Origin: Mytilus edulis
Taxonomy: Eukaryota; Mollusca; Bivalvia; Mytilida; Mytilidae
Assembly (NCBI RefSeq): GCF_963676685.1
Contig: NC_092346.1
Location: 92,414,255 to 92,478,254 of the forward strand
Direction of reading: 5' to 3'
DNA: 64,000 nucleotides
Every line of letters starts with the position of its first letter. Position 1 is the first letter of the stretch. Both the position numbers and the translations under genes were made by a program. Shown here one piece after another: positions 29,946-42,690 of the stretch. Below the pieces are notes generated by a model. The model worked only from the letters and a program-made list of their open reading frames with translations, did not search any database and was not told the origin of the DNA.

Positions 29946-31140
29946 TGTTCTAGTATTATGTAAGATCATGGAACTCATTAAAGCCAGTAATATGATGGAC
30001 TACCTAGAAAATAACAAAATTGTGAACGAGCTTCAACACGGATTCCGAGCATCAAGATCGTGTGAAACCCAACTCGGTTCTCATCCAAGAACTAGTAAAA
30101 TATAACAACAATAACATCCAAACTTACTTAATGTGTGATGTACTTTGCAAAAGCATTTGACAAAATAGCTCACAAAAAACTCGTCAACAAACTGAAATAG
30201 TATGGCATTGAACACCTTAAAATGGAAAGAAGATTTCCTCGCATCTCACACGCAAACAGTCATTATTGATGGTGTTCAATCAAGCAAAATATACGTAACA
30301 GCTGGTGTTCCCCAAGGAACAATATTGGGCCATATCCTGTTCTATGTGTGTATAAAAATACTTTAATGAATACATTAAACACAGCACCTAAGATTATTTG
30401 CAGATAACAGTATAGTTTATAAAACAATACGAAACAAAGAAGATACACAAAAAAAGAAGACAGACAAAAACTGCAAGAAGACATTACATCAGCAGCCAAA
30501 CGGAAGAAGGACTGGTTCAGATCATTGCGTCCGGACAAGTGCTCAGTCCTTCAGAAAACAATCAAGAAAACCCTATTTAAATTTGACTATACTCTCTACC
30601 AACATGTATTGCAAAACATATCTGGGCATGACCATTCGAACTGACCTAAAATAGAACAAACATGTGAACAACATCACAGCTGCAGCCACACAAAAGCTCA
30701 ATTACATGTACATTAAGAGAAACTTAAATGTAAATTCAAAAAGATTTAAACAAAAAAAGCATATATAGAACTTGTAATACCAAAGCTGGAATACAGCAGC
30801 TGCGTCTTGAAACCACAAACCAAATCACAAACACACCAACATGAGATAGTCCAGCGCAGCGTAGCTAGGTACACATGCAACAGATGCAATAACACCCGCT
30901 CAGTCACTGAAATGCTGCAAGCACTAAATTGGACAACTATTGAGAAAAGGGGAATAAGCACACGCATCTTCATCTTCTACAAAATCATACACCATCTTGA
31001 AGCCATATACCCGACAGATCTACTCACACAATCCGATACAAGAACACGACATTATCCACATATTTATTCTTTCAGACCAATTACAAACCACTAAAGATTC
31101 ATACAAATACTCAGTTTACCCAAGAACAATATTACAATGA

Positions 31141-32202
31141 ACCGTTTCCCAGTAGGTGCAGTTTAATTTACTACTCTTGACAGTATCAGAGAAAAGATTC
31201 CAATATATGTTCTCAATAAACATCTAAACATTTCTATGAATTCTACAATGTATATAGTTTTACCCAAATATATAGGACAGAAACATAATAATTTCGTTGA
31301 AATTTTTGTTTTTTTTTTATTTTTGTATATTATTCACTTTAAATAGAAATTATATCCCAGTATCAAGTTTGGTGTTACCTTGATTTAAAAGTTTAAATCA
31401 TTTTCGAAAAGGAGATGGGTTTGACCTCGAAACTACTTTAGTTTCATAAAGAAAGTAGTATACATTTTAAAGGGGCCGACTGGAGCCCGCCTCCGGGTGC
31501 TGGATTTGAAGACCCATTGGTGGCATACGGCTGTTTCTTGCTCTTTTGTCGGGTTGTTGTCTCTTTGACACATTTCACATTTCCCTTCTCAATTTTAAAA
31601 CTAAAAAAAACACGGTTTCACAATATATAAGTTTTGGCGTAAAAAGCAAAACTCACTGTTTTGGATTAAAGTATACATTTTCTCAGCAACGATATAGCAT
31701 TGAGTGTTGACAGTGAAGTTAAACAACAAGAATGAATCTACCATAATACAAATTGGCCTCACCCATAATATGAAAAGTATAGACTTCCAATACATGAACA
31801 AATAACATTTAATTATAAGATCGTTTTGAAGACATTTCATGGTTAATAAATGTGACGAGAAATGACAAATTAACAAGGACGTTTACTTTATGACCAATTT
31901 ATTTGTCGGATCTGATTTTTAATGGTACATATAAGTATTTTGGACTATATCGAAGTCTGTATTTGATTTTGCAAAATAAAAGAAAACAGTAATACTGTAT
32001 GCTAAAGAGTAAGCATTTTTAAGAAATAGATAACGTTGACCTTGTCTCGGTCAATCCGTAGAAATATTACAGGCTATGGAATGTAAACAAAATCAAGTTC
32101 TATGCAGTTTGTCCTGATCAATCCTTAGAAATATTACAGCCTATGGAATTCAAACAAAATCAAGTTCTGTGCATTCATTTTTTTAAAATAAACTGAACTT
32201 AC
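31141..32202. other. Non-coding with dispersed and local repeats
   Basis: 31460-31600 is a mussel repeat segment ('tcgggttgttgtctctttga') also seen at 24795-24850 and 53005-53150. 32050-32175 is a two-copy tandem duplication of about 68 bp ('agaaatattaca' blocks). No gene recognised otherwise. Confidence 0.6.
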
Positions 32203-32238
32203 CGTTCCGGATGAATGAAAACAGAAAAGGGTCAAATC
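32203..32238 (-). CDS. 36-nt micro-exon of an unidentified gene
   Basis: Flanked by acceptor aattag and donor GTAAGT. It enters with 2 nt and leaves with 1 nt, so it joins the exon at 34239-34314 in frame. Reads FDPFLFSFIRN after a split Gly. Product not recognised; a short exon like this could be chance. Confidence 0.4.
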
Positions 32239-32461
32239 CTAATTCCTATCCACTTCAGGTTATATTCAGGTATCTGTATAAGTTATTTAAAAATGGTTAT
32301 AGGCCCAAAATGTTTGTGTTGCTATCGATAAGGCTTGTGACTTTACATTAAATGATAAAACACGTTTAACTATACAAAACTCATCGTAAATTCAAAGATA
32401 ATGTAAGACTAATTTATAATCTGAAACGATTTAAGCCGACATTATCAAAACAACAAATATA

Positions 32462-32740
32462 AAAAAGAAGATGTGGTATGATTGCCAATGAGACAACTAT
32501 CCACAAAAGACCTAAATGACACAGACATTAACAACTATAGGTCACCGTACGGCCTTCAACAATGAGCAAAGCCCATACCGCATAGTCACCTATAATAGGC
32601 CCCGATAAAACAATGTAAAACAATTCAAACGAGAAAACTAACGGCCTTATTTATGTAAAAAAAATGAACGAAAAACAAATACGTAACACATAAACAAACG
32701 ACAACCACCGAATTACAGGTTCCTGACTTGGAACAGGCAC
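32462..32740. repeat. Mussel dispersed repeat ('gatgtggtatgattgccaat' family)
   Basis: Close match to 22385-22640 in the same orientation, including 'acggccttcaacaatgagca' and 'gaaaactaacggccttattt'. Confidence 0.75.
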
Positions 32741-32769
32741 ATACATAAATAATGTGGCGGGGTTAAACA

Positions 32770-33670
32770 TGTTAGCGGGATCCCAACCCTCCCCCTAAAA
32801 GAGGGACGAAAGATACCAAAGGGACAGTCAAACTCATACATCTAAAACAAACTGACAACGCCATGGCTAAAAATGAAAAAGACAAACAGAAAAACAATAG
32901 TACACATGACACAACATAGAAAACTAAAGAATAAACAACACGAACCCCACCAAAAACTAGGGGTGATCTCAGGTGCTCCGGAAGGGTAAGCAGATCCTAC
33001 TCCACATGTGGCACCCGTCGTGTTGCTTATGTGCATGATTACAAATCCGGTAAATAGTCTAATTCGGTAGGTCACATTCATGAAAGGGAAGGGGATTGTA
33101 GTTACGACGTAAGGAACATATCCGATATCATTTGTGAAACGGTTATTCCATAACGGTCAACCAACTCGTGATGGCGTCAGTAAAATTTACGAAGGGATGA
33201 TTTCAACTTCACCATTTGGAACTCTTGGTTTAATAGCTTCCTTGTAAGCAGTAACCCTCTATCAAGAAAATCATGATAGGAAATGCAAGCACGGGAATAT
33301 CGTATCAATTGGGAGATATATACCCCGTATGCAGGTGCTGCTGGAATGTTGCTACTTAGAAATGGAAAGTTGAAAGCTGAAATCATCTCTTTTGTCGTAA
33401 AGTTTTGTTTTCAAACGACCCTCATTGTCAATTTCTAGATGTTATCATGTAAGTCGAGATATGAAGCCGACTTAACTGTATCTGTAGTATCCCTTATCTC
33501 CAATTCGATTGGATAGATGCGTTCCACATAGTCACCAAATTTTGAATTGTTTAGTGAAAGAACGTCATCTATATAGCGGAAAGTAGAGTTAAAGGATATT
33601 GCTAACTTCTTATCTTTCTTCCTAAGAAGTTCCTGCATGAAGTCAGCCTCATAATAATAAAGAAACAAGT
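32770..33670 (-). pseudogene. RT retroelement fragment with 3' region
   Basis: Minus-strand RT palm and thumb pieces: STFRYIDDVLSLNNSKFG (YIDD active site, about 33540-33600) and, after a frame break, NIPAAPAYGVYISQLIRYSR (about 33290-33350). The family's 3' region follows (32770-33160). The 'YGVYISQL' family is abundant in bivalves and may be Penelope-like; I am unsure of the order. The copy is 5'-truncated and broken. The open frame at 32842-33081 belongs to its 3' region. Confidence 0.7.
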
Positions 33671-34238
33671 CGGCAAGTCCCTAACCTGGGACAGTGGTAG
33701 AACAGTAAAACATAAGAACGAACTATAAAAATCAGTTGAAAAAGGCTTAACTCATCAGATGGACAAAAATACAAAGTCTTCTTTATTTCTATCAACAAAC
33801 GCCAATCTACGCTTGAACTAAAAATTGTTAAGAGAAGTTATACCATGGGGAAAAACAATAGAAAAGATGCCGCTTAAAATAAATGAGAGAGAGAATTTGT
33901 ATGTTTGAAGTTTTTACATCGGTTTCCATTGCCATTGCCGATTGTTGATTTAAGTTTGATATTCATTTTTGTTGTATGAATTAATGAATATTGCCTTCGT
34001 CTTATTACATGTCACATGTCTACAATGTTCCAGGAACCACATATATATCATGAGTTTGTAAAAAGCCTGTGGATGCACCGAATAGCGGATTAATACTGTT
34101 GTTTCTCCTCCCTTATTATCCTGTTTCTTAGCTTTTTTTACATTTTGAACAGATGTAAACCGATCACGACTTATAAAGTAAATAACATACCCTCTTACAA
34201 ACACATAGTTGATAAAAAGTAATAAATGTTAATCTTAC

Positions 34239-34314
34239 CATATAATCTTGTCAAGTAAGGCGTAGTCCCTTTCGCCAGATGATCTGAACTAGTTTCTTCT
34301 GAAAAACTCTTTAA
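34239..34314 (-). CDS. Exon of an unidentified gene
   Basis: 76 nt between acceptor tatcag and donor GTAAGA. Encodes LKSFSEETSSDHLAKGTTPY and then LTRLYG, the last Gly split with the exon at 32203-32238. Composition and splice sites look genuine, but no family is recognised and no further exon was linked. It may lie upstream in the neighbouring minus-strand gene. Confidence 0.45.
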
Positions 34315-34350
34315 CTGATAAAGTGAAATGATATTTATTATTCATCTTTA

Positions 34351-34387
34351 ACTTTAAAAATTCAGATTTAATCTGAATTTTTAAAGT
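34351..34387. other. Perfect 37-nt palindrome
   Basis: Arms ACTTTAAAAATTCAGATT and AATCTGAATTTTTAAAGT match perfectly over 18 bp around a single T. It lies 37 bp upstream of the exon at 34239-34314 on the minus strand. Confidence 0.85.
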
Positions 34388-34494
34388 AAAAGATGTGTTG
34401 ATAGAGACATTTAAATGACGATCAAATCATTCGATGAATATCTCGAGACAAACTAATTGACCGTAGAAAAATAAGTTATAGTGGTGACGCATTG

Positions 34495-34685
34495 CGATTG
34501 AATTGTGAACGATATGGTGTGATCTGGTATTGAATTATGAACGATCTGGTGTGATCTGGTATTGCATTGTGAACGATCTGGTGTGATCTGGTATTGAATT
34601 GTGAACGATCTGGTGTGATCTGGTATTGAATTGTGAACGATCTGGTGTGATCTGGTATTGAATTGTGAACGACCTGCATGGTATG
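34495..34685. repeat. 32-bp minisatellite, about 6 copies
   Basis: Unit 'GAATTGTGAACGATCTGGTG' plus 'tgatctggtatt'. Copies are nearly identical. Open frames across it are repeat artefacts. Confidence 0.9.
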
Positions 34686-34689
34686 ATCT

Positions 34690-36700
34690 GGTAACGAATC
34701 ATAAATCCAATTAACTTCGATATTAAGTACAGAAACAATCAGTCATGTTCAAATAAAGGCAACAGTAGTATACCGCTTTTCAAACTTATAAATCCATGGA
34801 CAAAAAACAAAATTGGGGTAACAAACTCAAACTGAGGGAAACGCATAAATATAAGAGGAGAACAACGACACAACACTACAATGTAACTAACACACACAGA
34901 AACGGACCAAGCATCAGACAAAATCCCACGAGAATAACAAATATAACATCAAAACCAAATACATGAATTTGGGATAGACAAGTACCGTGGCACGTCTTAT
35001 CGCAATGTCAATTTACACTCAAAAATAAGAGAAAACAAACGACGCAACGTTAAATTGTAACACACACAGAAACGAACTATTATAATATAACAATGGCCAA
35101 AAATCTGTGAAAAAGCGTAGTATTATCAAACGACTGAAAAAAAATCAGTCTGAGGAAATTAATATTATAACCCGATATACATTGTTTAAAAAAAAAAAAG
35201 CACAATGTCGTGTTTTTCTCTGACTGTTTATGACGTCTTTACACTAAATCCATTGGATGTTGGATGTGTACTGATATATAATTAAGTCTTAGATGCATTT
35301 TGTATTAGTTGTTAGTGTATTTGAACCGGTTGAACTAGGTGTCAGCAAGGAGTTCATAACCTCCTTGCTGTCAGTAAATGCGAGTACTTTCAAATCAGTA
35401 ATAAAATTGAGAAAGGAAATGGGGAATGTGTCAAAGCGACAACAACCCGACCATAGAGCAGAAAACAGCCGAAGGTATGTCTTTTTATTGTTGAGATATA
35501 CAAGTACCCGGCCATGTCCACTCTGTGTTTTTGTTAGATGTACATTTTTTTTATTTCTATTTGTATCCTTCTGATGAGTTCTGCCCTTTTCAACTGTTTT
35601 TATAGTTCGTTCTTATGTTGTACTATTGAACCACTGACCCAGTTAGAGGGATGTTTGAGGCATCTTTAACGCCGCCACATTCTGTATATATGTAGATAAA
35701 GGCAGATGTGGTGTGAGTGCCAATGAGACAACTCTCCATCCAAATAACAATTTAAAAAAGTAAACCATTATAGGTTAAAGTACGGCCTTCAACACGGAGC
35801 CTTGGCTCACACCGAACAACAAGCTATAAAGGGCCCCAAAATTACTAGTATAAAACCATTCAAACGGGAAAACCAACGGTCTAATCTATATAAACAAAAC
35901 GAGAAACGAGAAACACGTATATATTACATAAACAAACGACAACTACTGTACGTCAGATTCCTGACTTAGGACAGGTGCAAACATTTGCAGCGGGATTAAA
36001 CGTTTTAATAGATCCAAACCTTCTCCCTTTTTCTGAAACAATAGCATAACATCACAACATAGAAAAACATACGATAAAATATCAATTGGCAGACTTAACT
36101 CAATCAAAAAACGTATGATTACACAATGAACGAATAAATTTGATCTGCGATATCTGAATACAAATGCACAGTTAAATAAATATTAGAGACAAACATTCAT
36201 GACCAAAAAGCTGACAAACAAATTCAAACACACTGAGAAATATTTAACCAATCAATGTGCCTGTCCAAAGTCTGGAGCCTATAATTCAGTGATTGTCGTT
36301 TGTTGAAGTGTTACATATTTGTTCCTCGTTCATTTTTTGTACATTAATATGACAGTTAGTTTTCTCGTTTGAATTCTTTAAATATGCCATTTTGGGGGCT
36401 TTTATAGCGGACTATGCGGTATGGGCTTACCTCATTGTTGAAGGCCATGTGGTGACCCATAGTTATTAAGTTCTGTGCCAATTGGTCTCTAGTAGAGAGT
36501 TGTCTCATTGGCCTTCATACCACATCTTCCCAAGTCAGGATCATCTTGCCTTTGTTAGTCTTAGATATAGGAAGATGTGGCATGAGTGCCAATGAGACAA
36601 CTCTCCATCCAAATAACAATTTAAAAAAGTAAACCATTATCGGTCAGGGTACGGCCTTCAACACGGAGCCTTAAATGTTTTTTTTAGTTCATTTATATAA
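34690..36700. other. Non-coding, several dispersed repeats
   Basis: Holds members of the 'atgtggtgtgagtgccaatg' repeat family at 35700-35990 and 36560-36680 (forward) and 36285-36545 (reverse). The forward and reverse copies around 36300-36680 form a loose inverted pair. A segment near 36750-36790 resembles the repeat at 53010. No exon is supported. Confidence 0.6.
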
Positions 36701-37164
36701 TTTGGAGTTTAGTATGACGTCAATTTTCACTCGGAACAAGTACACAGTTTCTAGGGCCAGCTGAGTATCACCTCCGGTGCGGGATTTTCTTGCTGAGAAT
36801 ACCGATATAATGCCGTGTAAAGAGATATTCCACTACCAGTCAGAACTAATTTCCGGGTAAAGTGATATTCAACTACGAGTAAGAATAATATTTTGGGGTA
36901 CTATTATTACGTCATTGTGTTTACCTTTTTTTCTAAATAACTTATTGTTACGACGTCCAAGCTTTTAATAGTGATCTACAATAAGAGTGTTTACGAAATA
37001 TGCACGGAGTATACATTGCCATCATTAATCTGTTCTTTTCTTTTTTTCTATAAATAAACATCACACCATTATATATGTATGTTCTACAAAGAGGGTTTAC
37101 CTAATGTTTTTATTTGAGTGATAAATTGACAAACTGAAAGGTAAGGGTAGTTGACTTCCGATAA

Positions 37165-37258
37165 TAATGCAGCCTTTATACTGAAAGCAGCAGCAGAACA
37201 ACTTGCTCATATACTCACAGACCTATATCAAACATCATTGAATACTGGTGAAGTCCCG
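37165..37258 (+). pseudogene. LINE RT fragment, left of the 10-kb insertion
   Basis: Reads ILKAAAEQLAHILTDLYQTS followed by LNTGEVP, a typical LINE reverse-transcriptase segment. The codons stop at the edge of the element at 37259 and continue in phase at 47610. The last six bases, GTCCCG, are duplicated on the far side. Confidence 0.75.
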
Positions 37259-37520
37259 TGATACGGTGCTTTTTGTCCGCGATTTGCTTTTTGTCCGCTT
37301 TTGCTTTTTGTCCGATTATTTTGCTTTTTGTCCGATACTTTTGCTTTTTGTCCGTTGCTTTTTGTCCGTTTTGCTTTTTGTCCGATAATTTTGCTTTTTG
37401 TCCGATACTTTTGCTTTTTGTCCGTTGCTTTTTGTCCGTTTTGCTTTTTGTCCTATAATTTTGCTTTTTGTCCGACACTTTTGCTTTTTGTCCGTTGCTT
37501 TTTGTCCGTTTTGCTTTTTA
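37259..37520 (+). repeat. Left minisatellite TIR of the 10-kb element
   Basis: About 17 copies of a 12-18-bp unit 'GCTTTTTGTCCG' with spacers tt, ttttt, ataatttt or atactttt. Higher-order blocks repeat every ~72 bp. It ends abruptly at 'agctcacctggacc', the start of another repeat. Open frames in it are artefacts. Confidence 0.9.
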
Positions 37521-37850
37521 GCTCACCTGGACCATAGGACTAAGTGAGCTTTTCTCATTTTCTCATTATTCGTCGTCGTCATTAATTTTTACAAAAATCT
37601 TCTCTTCTGAAACTACTGGCAAAATTAAAGCAAACATGGCCAAAATCATCCTTAGGGTATTTAATTTCAAAAAAGTATCCGATGACCCCGCCCAATAATT
37701 AAGATGGCCGCAATGTCTAAAAGAAGAGCATCGCATAAAATGTAGATTTTGGCTTATATATCTGAAACAAAACCATAGAGACAATCTAACAAGGGATAAG
37801 AACATTTCGCCTCATAAAATAATGTGGACCAGTCAGAACTTTTCATGTGG
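37521..37850. repeat. Molluscan 'agctcacctg…aagtgagctttt' repeat
   Basis: Matches the start of the longer copy at 56715-58870, including 'acaaaaatcttctc', 'gaaactactgg' and 'aagatggccgca'. Truncated here. Confidence 0.7.
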
Positions 37851-39748
37851 GACAATATGAGCTCTTAATTTAAAAAAAAGTGGGACAATCGGGAATAAGC
37901 CATACAGACTTGAGCAATTCTAAAATAAACACTGTTGATGTATCTCTTTTAAATTTTCTATTAAAAAGTGTTTTACATTTACGAATGCACTATATTGTAT
38001 CTGTATCTAAAATATTAAACGCATTTATTTCGTGATAGAAATTGAGTAAATGCTTTTAAAAAAAGTAACCATTTTATTACTTTTCCCCCTCTTTTCGAGT
38101 TTGTCAAACAAAACTAATCCTTAATCTTATTACTTGAATAACCTCGAACTTCCTCGTCATTTGGATATAGTTGCTAAATAATTCAAAAATGTATGGATTA
38201 ATACAGTTTATCTAAATAAATAGCTACACATGTATTACGTAAACTTTGTGATAGTGTTCCAAAAATGAAGTTTGTTTGTTTGTTATATTTGTAATATTTG
38301 TAATGTTTAAGAAAAATAAAGTTGTTGGAAATATGACGAAAATATTACCAGACTTAAACAAGTTTTTTTTTAACTGAAATGTTGCAAAATATTTTGGAGC
38401 GACTGTCAATCGGCCATTCGCATATAAGTGCAAATGGTGACTATATATTATTAGCGGGAAGAAGAAACTGTGCGTTTAAGCAATAATATGTCGTAAATGT
38501 GTGCACTTCCACATGTAGCAAACGCCGACACCATTTAACATAATGATAAAACTATTCAAACGAGAAAACCATTGATTTACAAAACACTATACGACAAACA
38601 AATACAGAAACAAACAACAACTGTACCAAGTCAGGAGCCTGTATATTCAGTGGTTGTCGTTTGTTTATGTGTTACATATTTGTTTTTTCATTTATTTTTT
38701 TGACATAAATAAGGCCGTTAGTTTTCTCGTTTGAATTGTTTTACATTGTCTTATCGGGGCCTTTTATAGCTGACTATGCTGTATGGGCTTTCCTCGTTGT
38801 TGAAGGCCGTACGGTGACCTAATGCTGTTAATGTCTGTGTCATTTTGGTCTTTTGTGGATAGTTGTCTCATTTGCAATAATACCACATCTTCTTTTTTAT
38901 AAGAATGCCAACTCCTCATACGTACAATTATTACTTCATTTTCTTTTTTTCACTCATCTAATTATTATATCTATTTTAATTCAATATTGTATCCATATAA
39001 ATGTATATGAACGCTTACATATATATAATTATTGCGATATCATATATAATTATTGCGATATCATATATAAGAGAGAGGCAAAGTGTACCAAAGGATAATC
39101 ACACTAAAAAGGGTTGAAACAAACCAACAAAGCCGCAGCTGAATGAAAAACAACAAGATACACAACAGTCCACAAAACAAATGGTCCGAGAACACAATTA
39201 ATTCGTAGTGCATTTCTTTTAGAACATAAAATGAAAATTTAAAAAATCCCACCTGCGCTTTCTCAATGAAACTTTTACAGTGTGTTGTACTAATTTTTGG
39301 ACAAATTATATCAAAATTATAGAAAACTTCATCGCGTCTAACTCAAAATATGGACAATTTTGTGTTTAGGGTGTCTTGAAATCTTTTGACAGCTTCCGAA
39401 GTGCTAATTTTTAACCTTTTTCAGCTGGACCAAATCACTACTTTCCTGTAAAATTCTGGACCCAAATTTTTTTACAGTGTAATTTCACCCCCCCCCCCCC
39501 CCCTACTTACAATGTGAGGCATTAAACAAGGAGAAATAAATTTGGAAGGGGTATAAAAATTATTGGCAAGTAACCCACTGTTATCACTAGGGACTAATAA
39601 CGAAAATCAAAGGACGACAATTGTGGTCTCGGACGAAATCATTGAAATTTAAAATCTGAGCAACAAGAACCAATGCAACTGTGATGATGTATGGTTAACT
39701 GGAAGAGTAAGATAATCCTGCTCCGTCCATTAAGTTTTAAAAAGTCAT
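37851..39748. other. Interior of the 10-kb element: non-coding
   Basis: AT-rich sequence with an inverted member of the 'gatgtggtatgattgccaat' family at 38600-38905, a short direct repeat at 39025-39070, a further dispersed repeat near 39070-39250, and a poly-C run at 39488-39503. No gene recognised. Confidence 0.6.
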
Positions 39749-41403
39749 CACTACAAACCATTAAAAGTCTGAAATGGCCTATATCTGTACTCGAGTGTAC
39801 TGATTTTTACTCGACCAGTCTGAATTCGTCTGAGATTTACTTGATAATACTCGACTGTAGTCTGAACCATACTTAACAGTATGAATGTGTACTTGACCAG
39901 TACTTAACCGTTTTATACGAGTCTGAACCGTACTCGACCTAGTCTGAACCGTACTCGACCTAGTCTGAACCATACTCGACCAAGTCTGAATCATACTCTA
40001 CCAAGTCTTAACAAAACTAGACCTATTCTTTGTATCTATCAACTGAACTTTATCAATTTAGGATTTTTTTTTAATAAAAATGAAATTTGAACAACAACTT
40101 GAAATTAAAAATGTATTCAATACAGTATTGAAAAAAAAATTCACAATAATCGATCATAGTATAACTTCAACTCAATATTAATCAACACTTACATAATAAT
40201 ATATATCAACTTTTAAAATATCAATAAAACAAGCTGATCAAATAATCTAAAAAAATGAATTGTGACTAATATTTTCAATATTATTCAAAATTTTATGAAT
40301 ATTTCGTAAGTATTTTATGGTAACTGGACTATTTTCACCATTAACTTAAGCCTAGTATAGATTTATGGTGTCAGTTGAGTTCAGGTAATAATGCAGTGAA
40401 TGTTTTTTTATTAAGATATATATAAAATAGTATATAAAACAACTGAATTAATTTTAAAAAAGTGAGCGCTTAATTGTTTTGTTTTATTAAACCAAGAATT
40501 TTATAAAATCATTATAATAGAATTTCCATAGCAATCCTTGATAACCTTTTTAAAAAAGGAAATGTATTCCAAAGTAACAGTAAAAAAAAAATCAATTAAT
40601 TTAAGTATTTTTTTGTCAAATTAACATGGCGTACACAAAGCACTTTAATATGTTCTAATTACCTCAGTACATGTGTGTTTTACAGGTAAAAAGAAGCCCT
40701 ATTTTCTTAAATTCGTGTATTACTTATCTAGTACATACATGTATATTCGAGAGGCCTTGTTATTTAATTTAAACAGGATGTTTCAATTTTGAATCAATGT
40801 TATTTAGAATTTAATACCTCTGACCAGGTGTGATCTTATTTATGAGTTTGCCCCCAAGCAGAGGTTATACTTTATATTTCATCACTAATCAAAAAAACAA
40901 TTTAATTTATTTATTTTAGTTTATCCCTTTTTTTGATATAAGTTATATATAATATTATTTTTTTATCCTAAATATAATCAGAGATATATTTCTTTTATAA
41001 GGTTAAATTTTTTTATAAATTATGTTGGCTGTTGTTATATATGTCAGTTAAAAAAGAAATTTATTTTAACAGTTAAAAAAGTAGACGTTTTTTGGTCTAG
41101 TATCATATGGTTCAGACTGGTGGAGTATTATTCAGACCTTTGGTTAAGTATGGTTTAGACTGGAAAAATAGGTAGAGTACATGTCGAGAACGGGTTAAGA
41201 CTGTTTCAGACTGGTCGAGTAATAGTTCAGACTATTTTCAACGGCAAAGATAAGGTCAAGTACGATTCAGTACAGTCAAGTATGGTTTAGACTGGGGTCG
41301 AGTAATGTCAAGTAAAAGTCATACCAATTCAGACTGGTCGAGTAAAAATCAGTACAGTCGAGTACAGATATAGGCCATTTCAGACTTTAGTGGTTTGTAG
41401 TGC
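39749..41403. mobile_element. Nested 1.65-kb foldback element with tandem-repeat arms
   Basis: The left arm starts CACTACAAACCATTAAAAGT (39749) and the right arm is its inverse, ending GGTTTGTAGTG (41403). Both arms (about 39749-40020 and 41095-41403) continue as diverged iterations of TACTCGACCAGTCTGAA. CAT on each side may be a 3-bp target duplication. The centre (about 40020-41095) is very AT-rich and non-coding. It lies inside the 10-kb element and has the same general architecture with an unrelated repeat unit. Confidence 0.75.
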
Positions 41404-42690
41404 ATGTATTAAACTCAAACTCTCGAACACGTTGTCTTGGAAGATCTTTATTCCAAGGGGGTCCTTAATAGTTGCTTTTTGATAATCCTATAAGGAGTTT
41501 ATAATTTAACTCCTTGCGAACACTTTCATAAGGAACGAAAATTCCCATCTGCATCTTTTTGAAAAGATTGCAAATATTGTTTAAATTAAATAGGGTATCC
41601 CATTTCAAACCCAGCGTCTCGGTAAATCTCATTTTAGGGCACTAGACAATGATTAAATGTAGTAATTCGACAATAATACATGGATTTCTCGCGAAAACAT
41701 CGTTAAGGCGAAATTTAAAGTTTGTCTTGGCTGATTGAAGAAATTTCACAATAAAAACTGAAACGCAAAAACGCAAAAACGCATAAAGATGTTTATTCAG
41801 GACAATAACTTATATAAAACAACAGCAGAAATACATATAATGTATCACCAATGGAGGTTGTAAAATACTGTAGGTGATACTTAAGCGTAATGTTCTATTT
41901 ATTTTTTTTGTCGTTAAGGGGACTGGAGGGTATTAATCCATTATTTTTTAAATATACATGTAGGATTTTGCTTGTTTTTCTATAGATGAACTTTTATCAT
42001 ATACTAAATAGAAAAATCAAATAAAAACATGGGGTTATCGTTCACTTAAGCTCACAATCTGCCCTCGAAAGAAGCAACCATTTTTGTTAAGGTACTTTTT
42101 TTTAAGTTGAACTAATAGGAGAAATAGAGAGATATATATATCGAAATAAAAAAAGAACTAAATTACAGAAATCGATTTAATTTTACAACTGTTTAGTTTA
42201 CGTAAAGCATATTTGAAAAATATCTATAGGTCAACGATGAGTTGAAAAAGACATTTTAATTCTAATGCCAAAACAAAATGTCATTATTGCACTAAAGGGA
42301 GACAATTTGGAGCTTTTACAGTGATATAAACATTTGAAAAAATAAATCTGAGGCCAAAATCATTCGATTTTTTTGGGTTGATTTTTGAGCCAACTCATAA
42401 AGTTATAACTAATAGTGTAATAAATAAAATTTGTAATGAAAACAAAAATGATAAAAATTTTGCTGAAATTACCCTCGAGCCTCCGAAAGAGCAAGTATTG
42501 CACAAAAAAAAGGAATCATCCTTTAACGGAAACAACTCTTGAAATCATCGGCTATTCGTCGATGACTAAAGGCTATTTATTTCTGAAATCTAAATTTTGT
42601 TTTGCTGTTCTGAGTGTTCAAGATGTTACATGCAGCTAAAATATTGGTAAAACATTTGAAAACATACTGATCTGTATAAAATTTACACAG
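41404..42690. other. Interior of the 10-kb element: non-coding
   Basis: No repeat or gene is clear, apart from a short 'aaacgcaaaa' run near 41760. The 67-codon open frame at 42436 has no recognisable feature. Confidence 0.5.

Larger units (their letters stand above)
27460..31140 (+). pseudogene. Shredded non-LTR retrotransposon (LINE)
   Basis: Pieces of one LINE ORF2 appear in order. Endonuclease motif GGDFNLGDINW lies at about 27625. RT pieces include NEATGSDQICG (about 28540), NYRPISLTC (about 29315), LQHGFRASRSCETQL (about 30035) and AGVPQGTILG (about 30300). The C-terminal part includes QRSVARYTCNRCNNTRSVTE (about 30850). Frameshifts and stops break it throughout. Insertions split it: a dispersed repeat (28125-28265), a TIR element (28578-29259) and a block at about 29350-29945. 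The motifs suit the CR1/Jockey-like broad group; the exact clade is uncertain. Confidence 0.75.

Noticed and set aside
32842-33081. Hydrophobic open frame resembling a small membrane protein
   Set aside because: The sequence is the 3' region of a dispersed RT retroelement, also found at 6880-7100.
34476-34738. Repetitive 'DHTRSFTIQY' open frames
   Set aside because: Pure translation of a 32-bp minisatellite with no start context or composition expected of a gene.
37259-37520. CRISPR-like array of short repeats
   Set aside because: Units are contiguous minisatellite repeats with 2-8-bp variable linkers, in eukaryotic DNA; no unique spacers.
37258-37537. Open frames rich in CFLS/CPIIL repeats
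   Set aside because: They are translations of the GCTTTTTGTCCG minisatellite; the same happens at 47287-47602.
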